Positions 61,121 through 64,000 of a stretch of 64,000 nt of DNA are shown here, in pieces. The position numbers and the translations under genes were made by a program. Within the stretch, counting starts at the first letter, position 1. Each line of letters begins with the position of its first letter. The stretch covers positions 186,001 to 250,000 of the forward strand of contig JBMOPB010000024.1 in assembly GCA_049325055.1 (NCBI GenBank), given 5' to 3'. A model generated the notes under the pieces. The model had not been told where the DNA came from. It saw nothing but the letters and a program-made list of their open reading frames with translations, and did not search any database. Source of the DNA: BRHc4a sp049325055. GTDB taxonomy: Bacteria > Bacillota > Desulfotomaculia > Desulfotomaculales > Desulfocucumaceae.

Positions 61121-61585
61121 ATGGTAAATCTTTATAGATTGGCCATTCTATTTGTTCTATTGATTTCTTTTGGATGCTCTTCAACCAAACCAAATATGGA
61201 AATGACTTCTCGACATTATAACGCTCCAGAAGGATGGGACGTTAGTTCAGTTTTAATATGGAATGACAGGGAGTATACCATAAAAATAATAGTTAAATAT
61301 AAAGGAGAAAAGCCCTTAAGACGTATAGAATTTAAACCAAATTTTAAAGGTGAAACATGGCCACAAGGATATATTCATCCTAATATAAATAGTTATAGTT
61401 GGGAATCCAGTAAGCCAGAAGGTGAAATACCTGAACCTGAGGATTTATCTAAACAATTTCACAAGAGTGTTAAAGAGATTAAAAATAAAATGTCAACAAA
61501 GGAAGCCCAAAGCATTTTAAATACTACCTCATTATCAATTAAAGTGTTCGAGTCTGACAAGAGTTATGACATAGTATTAAACTAA
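61121..61585 (+). CDS. Hypothetical lipoprotein
   Basis: A 154-residue protein with a lipoprotein signal peptide: hydrophobic stretch, then LISFGC with the lipid-attachment cysteine at residue 19, then SSTKP. The mature part is strand-rich in its first half (WDVSSVLIWNDREYTIKIIV) and charged and helical later. I recognise no family. AGGAGG lies eight bases before ATG 61121. It is AT-rich, like the broken gene upstream, and may have arrived with it. Confidence 0.7.
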   Translation: MVNLYRLAILFVLLISFGCSSTKPNMEMTSRHYNAPEGWDVSSVLIWNDREYTIKIIVKYKGEKPLRRIEFKPNFKGETWPQGYIHPNINSYSWESSKPEGEIPEPEDLSKQFHKSVKEIKNKMSTKEAQSILNTTSLSIKVFESDKSYDIVLN

Positions 61586-61726
61586 TTCATTGTTATCTTC
61601 AACAACGCATAAAGTGACACGGGACACAAGGGTGTCAGTCCTCAGTATTATACCAAATTATCATATTAAAATGGTAATTCTATTAATCTGTCGGTCAGCT
61701 TTCTCTCCGGTGTAGTATTTTAAAAC

Positions 61727-61752
61727 TGGATTCTGAATTCTGAATTCCGACC
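61727..61752. repeat. Dispersed GAATTC/GAATCC repeat, copy 6
   Basis: TGGATTCTGAATTCTGAATT followed by CCGACC. It lies in the 300-base gap (61586-61888) between the lipoprotein and DUF3795 genes; apart from a GGGAGG ribosome-site-like motif nothing else is recognised in this gap. Confidence 0.65.
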
Positions 61753-61888
61753 TAAAAGGTCATCAGTATAAGCCAAAACTAATATCCTTCTTCCTCTTAT
61801 AAAAGAAAAAATTTTGATGTTCACCAGGGAGGAAACCGCATTCAGGTAAAGAAAAGAGTAATATTCTGTAAATAAGGGGTTATGAAAA

Positions 61889-62335
61889 ATGGAGTATGCG
61901 GATGTGCTGAAACACCTTGCCCCCTGCGGCCTGGACTGTGCCAGGTGCGCAGATTACGAGCATGGTGAGATCAAAAAGCTGAGTAACAGACTTATTCAAC
62001 TGCTAGGTAATTATAAACCGGTGGCCAAAATGAAGATGGACAGTAAGCCCATATTCAGCAACTATTCCAAATTCGAAGAGATACTGGCATCTTTTTCCGA
62101 GGCCTCATGCAGCGGCTGCCGGGGCGACAACGTCCAGTGCCCGCTGACAACCTGCTCCGCCAAAACCTGCCATAAAGAAAAAGGTGTTGATTTTTGCTTT
62201 CAGTGCCCGGAATATCCCTGTGACAGGCAGTTCAGCGGGCGCTTGAGGGATCGCTGGATGAAAATAAACGACCGAATGAAGGAAGTCGGTGTGGTGGAGT
62301 ATTATTACGAGCAGGCTAAATTGCCCAGATATTAG
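61889..62335 (+). CDS. DUF3795 family cysteine-rich protein
   Basis: A 148-residue protein with the DUF3795 cysteine pattern: APCGLDCARCADY, SCSGCRGDNVQCPLTTCSAK, and CHKEKGVDFCFQCPEYPC. It presumably binds zinc or an iron-sulfur cluster; the function is unknown. The ATG at 61889 starts at the usual family position, but the upstream AATAAGGGG is a weak ribosome site. GC content returns here to the window's usual level. Confidence 0.82.
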   Translation: MEYADVLKHLAPCGLDCARCADYEHGEIKKLSNRLIQLLGNYKPVAKMKMDSKPIFSNYSKFEEILASFSEASCSGCRGDNVQCPLTTCSAKTCHKEKGVDFCFQCPEYPCDRQFSGRLRDRWMKINDRMKEVGVVEYYYEQAKLPRY

Positions 62336-62356
62336 AATAGCCCCCCTGCGGGCGGC

Positions 62357-62391
62357 TGGAATTCAGAATTCAGTAGTCAGTATCCAGAATA
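62357..62391. repeat. Dispersed GAATTC/GAATCC repeat, copy 7
   Basis: TGGAATTCAGAATTCAGTAG followed by TCAGTATCCAGAAT, starting 22 bases after the DUF3795 stop. Confidence 0.55.
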
Positions 62392-62405
62392 ATTGAAAGC
62401 CCTAT

Positions 62406-62482
62406 TTCGGGGACATTCCATCGGGACATTCCTCCGCAGGAGGTGTGTCCCCTTTCATCTATAGGTGTGTCCCCATTCCTTA
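62406..62482. repeat. GGGGACA-type dispersed inverted-end element, copy 2
   Basis: Starts TTCGGGGACATTCC (62406-62419), contains a second GGGACATTCC and two GTGTGTCCCC units, and ends AGGTGTGTCCCCATTCCTTA (62463-62482). Both ends are exact inverted matches to the element at 44106-44169. Confidence 0.75.
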
Positions 62483-62485
62483 TTT

Positions 62486-62790
62486 TAGTGACCCTAAAGC
62501 GACATGCATAGAGGGGGAGTTGCTTTCCTCCGCGCGGATTGTTCCGGAGATAGGCTGTTATCTGACTCTTGGCGAAGGAGCATACGAATTCAGACTTGAG
62601 TCGTCAGACGTCAGATGTAGGTATGAATGATTTAGACTAAGATCAGATAGCAGATAACACCAACGACTGAAGACTGACGACCGACGACCGAATGCGGCAG
62701 GCCGTAAGCGACAAGCATAGAGACAGTTCAGCCGGAGGGTAAAGTAGCTGGAGGAAACCAACTCCACCGGCCCTTGAGCGACCTTGGAGT
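62486..62790 (+). ncRNA. Structured non-coding element, copy B (possibly raiA-like)
   Basis: A region without a plausible gene that shares ordered blocks with 46841-47083: GCGACATGCATAGAG, a CGGA/TCCG hairpin, GGCTGTTA inside an AGATA/TATCT hairpin, CTTGGCGAAGGAGCATACG, a long variable hairpin, GCATAGAGACAGTTCAGCCG and GTAGCTGGAGG. GGAGTTG near the 5' end pairs with CAACTCC near 62760, at the same place as the enclosing stem of copy A but with a different sequence. The variable arm (about 62591-62690) is built from GACGACTGACG-type repeats. Class uncertain; raiA RNA is a guess. Confidence 0.55.
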
Positions 62791-62864
62791 GACCCCAAAT
62801 ATGACCTTAATTACTAAAACGCTTTAACACGTTAAAATGACATATACTTTCTTTAAAGATAATA

Positions 62865-62889
62865 AAAGCCCTGATTGAATCAGGGCTTT
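62865..62889 (-). terminator. Rho-independent terminator (minus strand)
   Basis: AAAGCCCTGA pairs with TCAGGGCTTT (62865-62889); on the minus strand it continues with TTATT. It ends the nitrilase-family gene. Confidence 0.8.
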
Positions 62890-62896
62890 ACTCATT

Positions 62897-63727
62897 TCAC
62901 TTAATCCTTTCAATGCTGTATATGTCGGTGCGCCTGTGCTTTAAAAGCGGCAGCTCCCTTCTGATTTTTTCAATCCTTTCACGGGAAATCTCCCCGATGA
63001 TCACCTGTTCACCCTCTCCGGCCCGGGATATCACGTCACCCCAGGGGTCCACTATCATCGAGTGGCCATAGGCCACGTAAGGCGCCCCGGTGTCCCTGGC
63101 GGGGGAGGCTGCCAGCACGTAGACCTGGTTATCCACCGCCCGGCAGCGGTAGACCATGTCCCAGTGGGCCGGCCCGGTGGTCATGTTAAACGCCGCAGGT
63201 ATGACGATTACATCTGCCCCCTCCAGCGCCATAAGCCTGATCAGCTCCGGAAACCTTATGTCATAACAGATGGCCACCCCTATACGGCACAGCCCGGTTT
63301 CAATGACGGTAACACTGTTTCCCGGCCCCAGGGTGCTGGACTCGGTGACCCTGACACCCCCCGGAAGGTCCACGTCAAAGAGGTGCATTTTCCTGTGCCG
63401 CCCCAGCAGCGCGCCGTCCGGGCCGTATATAAAGCTGCTGTTGTATACCCGGTCCCCCTCCCTCTCTGGAACGGAACCGCCAACCAGGTATACCTTTTCC
63501 TCCCGGGCGGCGGCAGAAAGCATGCTGAATGTTTCCCCGCCGGGATAGCTTTCCGCGTATCGGGGAAAAAGCCCGGCCACGTACGGGCAGTTGAACATCT
63601 CGGGCAGCGCCACCAGTCCGGCGCCCCCGGCCGCGGCTGCGGCAATCATGCCCCGGGCCGTCTCCAGGTTTTTTGTCTTGTCCCCGGTCACGGCCATCTG
63701 GCAGATGGCGGCCTTGAAACTCTCCAT
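62897..63727 (-). CDS. Nitrilase-family carbon-nitrogen hydrolase (omega-amidase-like)
   Basis: A 276-residue protein. The catalytic triad is visible: Glu in VALPEMFNCPY, Lys in HRKMHLFD and Cys in GVAICYDIRFPEL. The CxCP-free, Nit2-like signature (FNCPY and the DIRFPE context) suggests an omega-amidase that hydrolyses 2-oxoglutaramate or 2-oxosuccinamate, or cleans up deaminated glutathione; the substrate is inferred. ATG 63727 is the second of two adjacent ATGs. It is monocistronic with a terminator. Confidence 0.87.
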   Translation of the reverse strand: MESFKAAICQMAVTGDKTKNLETARGMIAAAAAGGAGLVALPEMFNCPYVAGLFPRYAESYPGGETFSMLSAAAREEKVYLVGGSVPEREGDRVYNSSFIYGPDGALLGRHRKMHLFDVDLPGGVRVTESSTLGPGNSVTVIETGLCRIGVAICYDIRFPELIRLMALEGADVIVIPAAFNMTTGPAHWDMVYRCRAVDNQVYVLAASPARDTGAPYVAYGHSMIVDPWGDVISRAGEGEQVIIGEISRERIEKIRRELPLLKHRRTDIYSIERIK

Positions 63728-63790
63728 CAAAGCTTAACACCTCCCGGTTAGGAATCGCCAGTCATAAATTACCTGTTATCGTTTGATGTT

Positions 63791-64000
63791 TTAATGCCTT
63801 CTATACTGACGTCCGACGACTGACGACTGACGTCCATTCCTGCCCCCCCTGCTCCCCAGGACCTCGGCCATGACTATGCCGGCATACAGGCCTGAAGGTG
63901 AAAGCATGTTCCGGAGTAATACATTCCGGTACTGCTGATCCTGGCGGGGAGTTACGCAGGGCTCCGTTTCCTTTTTCGCTGCCGCCGGCTGATCCCCGGC
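63791..64000 (-). CDS. Hypothetical protein, C-terminal part (5' end outside window)
   Basis: A minus-strand frame open from the window edge to a stop at 63791-63793 gives 70 residues. It includes QYRNVLLRNMLSPSGLYAGI and VMAEVLGSRGG, similar in feel to short clostridial proteins ending in GIIMAEVLGPP-type sequence, whose function is unknown. The last about 15 codons (RQSSVVGRQYRRH) are written by the GACGACTGACG repeat at 63808-63835, so the original C-terminus may have been altered by the repeat. Confidence 0.45.
   Translation of the reverse strand, partial: AGDQPAAAKKETEPCVTPRQDQQYRNVLLRNMLSPSGLYAGIVMAEVLGSRGGRNGRQSSVVGRQYRRH
63806..63836. repeat. GACGACTGACG-type short tandem repeat
   Basis: CTGACGTCCGACGACTGACG followed by ACTGACGTCC. 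The same units build the variable arm of the element at 62486-62790 (for example ACTGACGACCGACGACCG near 62675). Confidence 0.6.

Noticed and set aside
62486..62790. tRNA or group II intron origin for the element with GTTCAGCCGG
   Set aside because: GTTCAGCC recalls a T-loop but no acceptor stem or anticodon arm fits, and no domain V-type hairpin of a group II intron is found.

Overview
The window looks like a chromosomal segment of an anaerobic, spore-forming Gram-positive bacterium, most likely a Clostridia member near the Peptococcaceae (Desulfotomaculum/Pelotomaculum type). This is inferred from CotF-like coat proteins, GerA germinant-receptor remnants, a DUF3243 protein, a DegS/DegU pair, a ydaO-type c-di-AMP riboswitch, a membrane-linked [NiFe] hydrogenase with maturation genes, and a ferredoxin-dependent 2-oxoacid oxidoreductase. 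Most of the window is moderately GC-rich; the kinase gene near 16-17.5 kb and the 60-61.6 kb stretch are clearly AT-richer. I saw no rRNA, tRNA or CRISPR array.

Layout. 0-8.6 kb: the tail of an HD-GYP protein, a small conserved protein with a strong promoter, a PilZ protein, uridine kinase, a CoA-type NUDIX hydrolase, a YdjM-like membrane protein, a REP-associated transposase between 18-bp inverted repeats, an HPP membrane protein, an OmpR-type regulator behind a Pho-box-like repeat, and an S-layer-domain protein. 8.6-25 kb: a radical-SAM aminomutase whose substrate residues point to glutamate 2,3-aminomutase, preceded by a c-di-AMP riboswitch; a Schlafen/AlbA_2-type protein; an ABC-F ATPase; an unusual RelA/SpoT-domain zinc-ribbon protein; a PAS histidine kinase; a patatin with a cyclic-nucleotide-binding domain; acetoacetyl-CoA synthetase; a FakA-FakB type pair; and an FAD oxidoreductase. 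25-35 kb: spore coat genes, then a hydrogenase operon (small subunit, large subunit, cytochrome b, protease, hypF, C, D, E, A). That operon has no hypB and its hypA lacks the zinc ribbon. 35-41 kb: a glutamate-synthase-like protein, two truncated gerA pieces facing each other, hflX and degS-degU. 41-50.5 kb: a complete tad/Flp pilus locus (pilin, prepilin peptidase, TadE, TadG-like, CpaB, CpaE, CpaF, TadB, TadC) with a DUF192 protein and a HAMP membrane protein. 50.6-60 kb: a QueG-like iron-sulfur protein, ychF, a transposase relic, a half-size EamA transporter, then a leucine dehydrogenase plus four-subunit 2-oxoacid:ferredoxin oxidoreductase operon with its own sigma-54 activator. 60-64 kb: a decayed AT-rich island, a DUF3795 protein, repeats and a nitrilase-family amidase.

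Functional threads. The leucine dehydrogenase and oxidoreductase should turn branched-chain amino acids into acyl-CoA plus reduced ferredoxin and NADH, and the hydrogenase with its cytochrome b can exchange H2 with the quinone pool. DegS/DegU and the receiver domain of CpaE suggest two-component control around the pilus. The riboswitch plus glutamate aminomutase suggest osmotic control of beta-glutamate.

Most notable: (1) a structured non-coding element in two copies (about 46.84-47.08 kb and 62.49-62.79 kb) with an enclosing stem that differs in sequence but pairs in both copies; (2) the c-di-AMP riboswitch/glutamate 2,3-aminomutase pairing; (3) the HypA without zinc ribbon in an operon lacking hypB; (4) several families of dispersed intergenic repeats, one of which sits at a gerA breakpoint.
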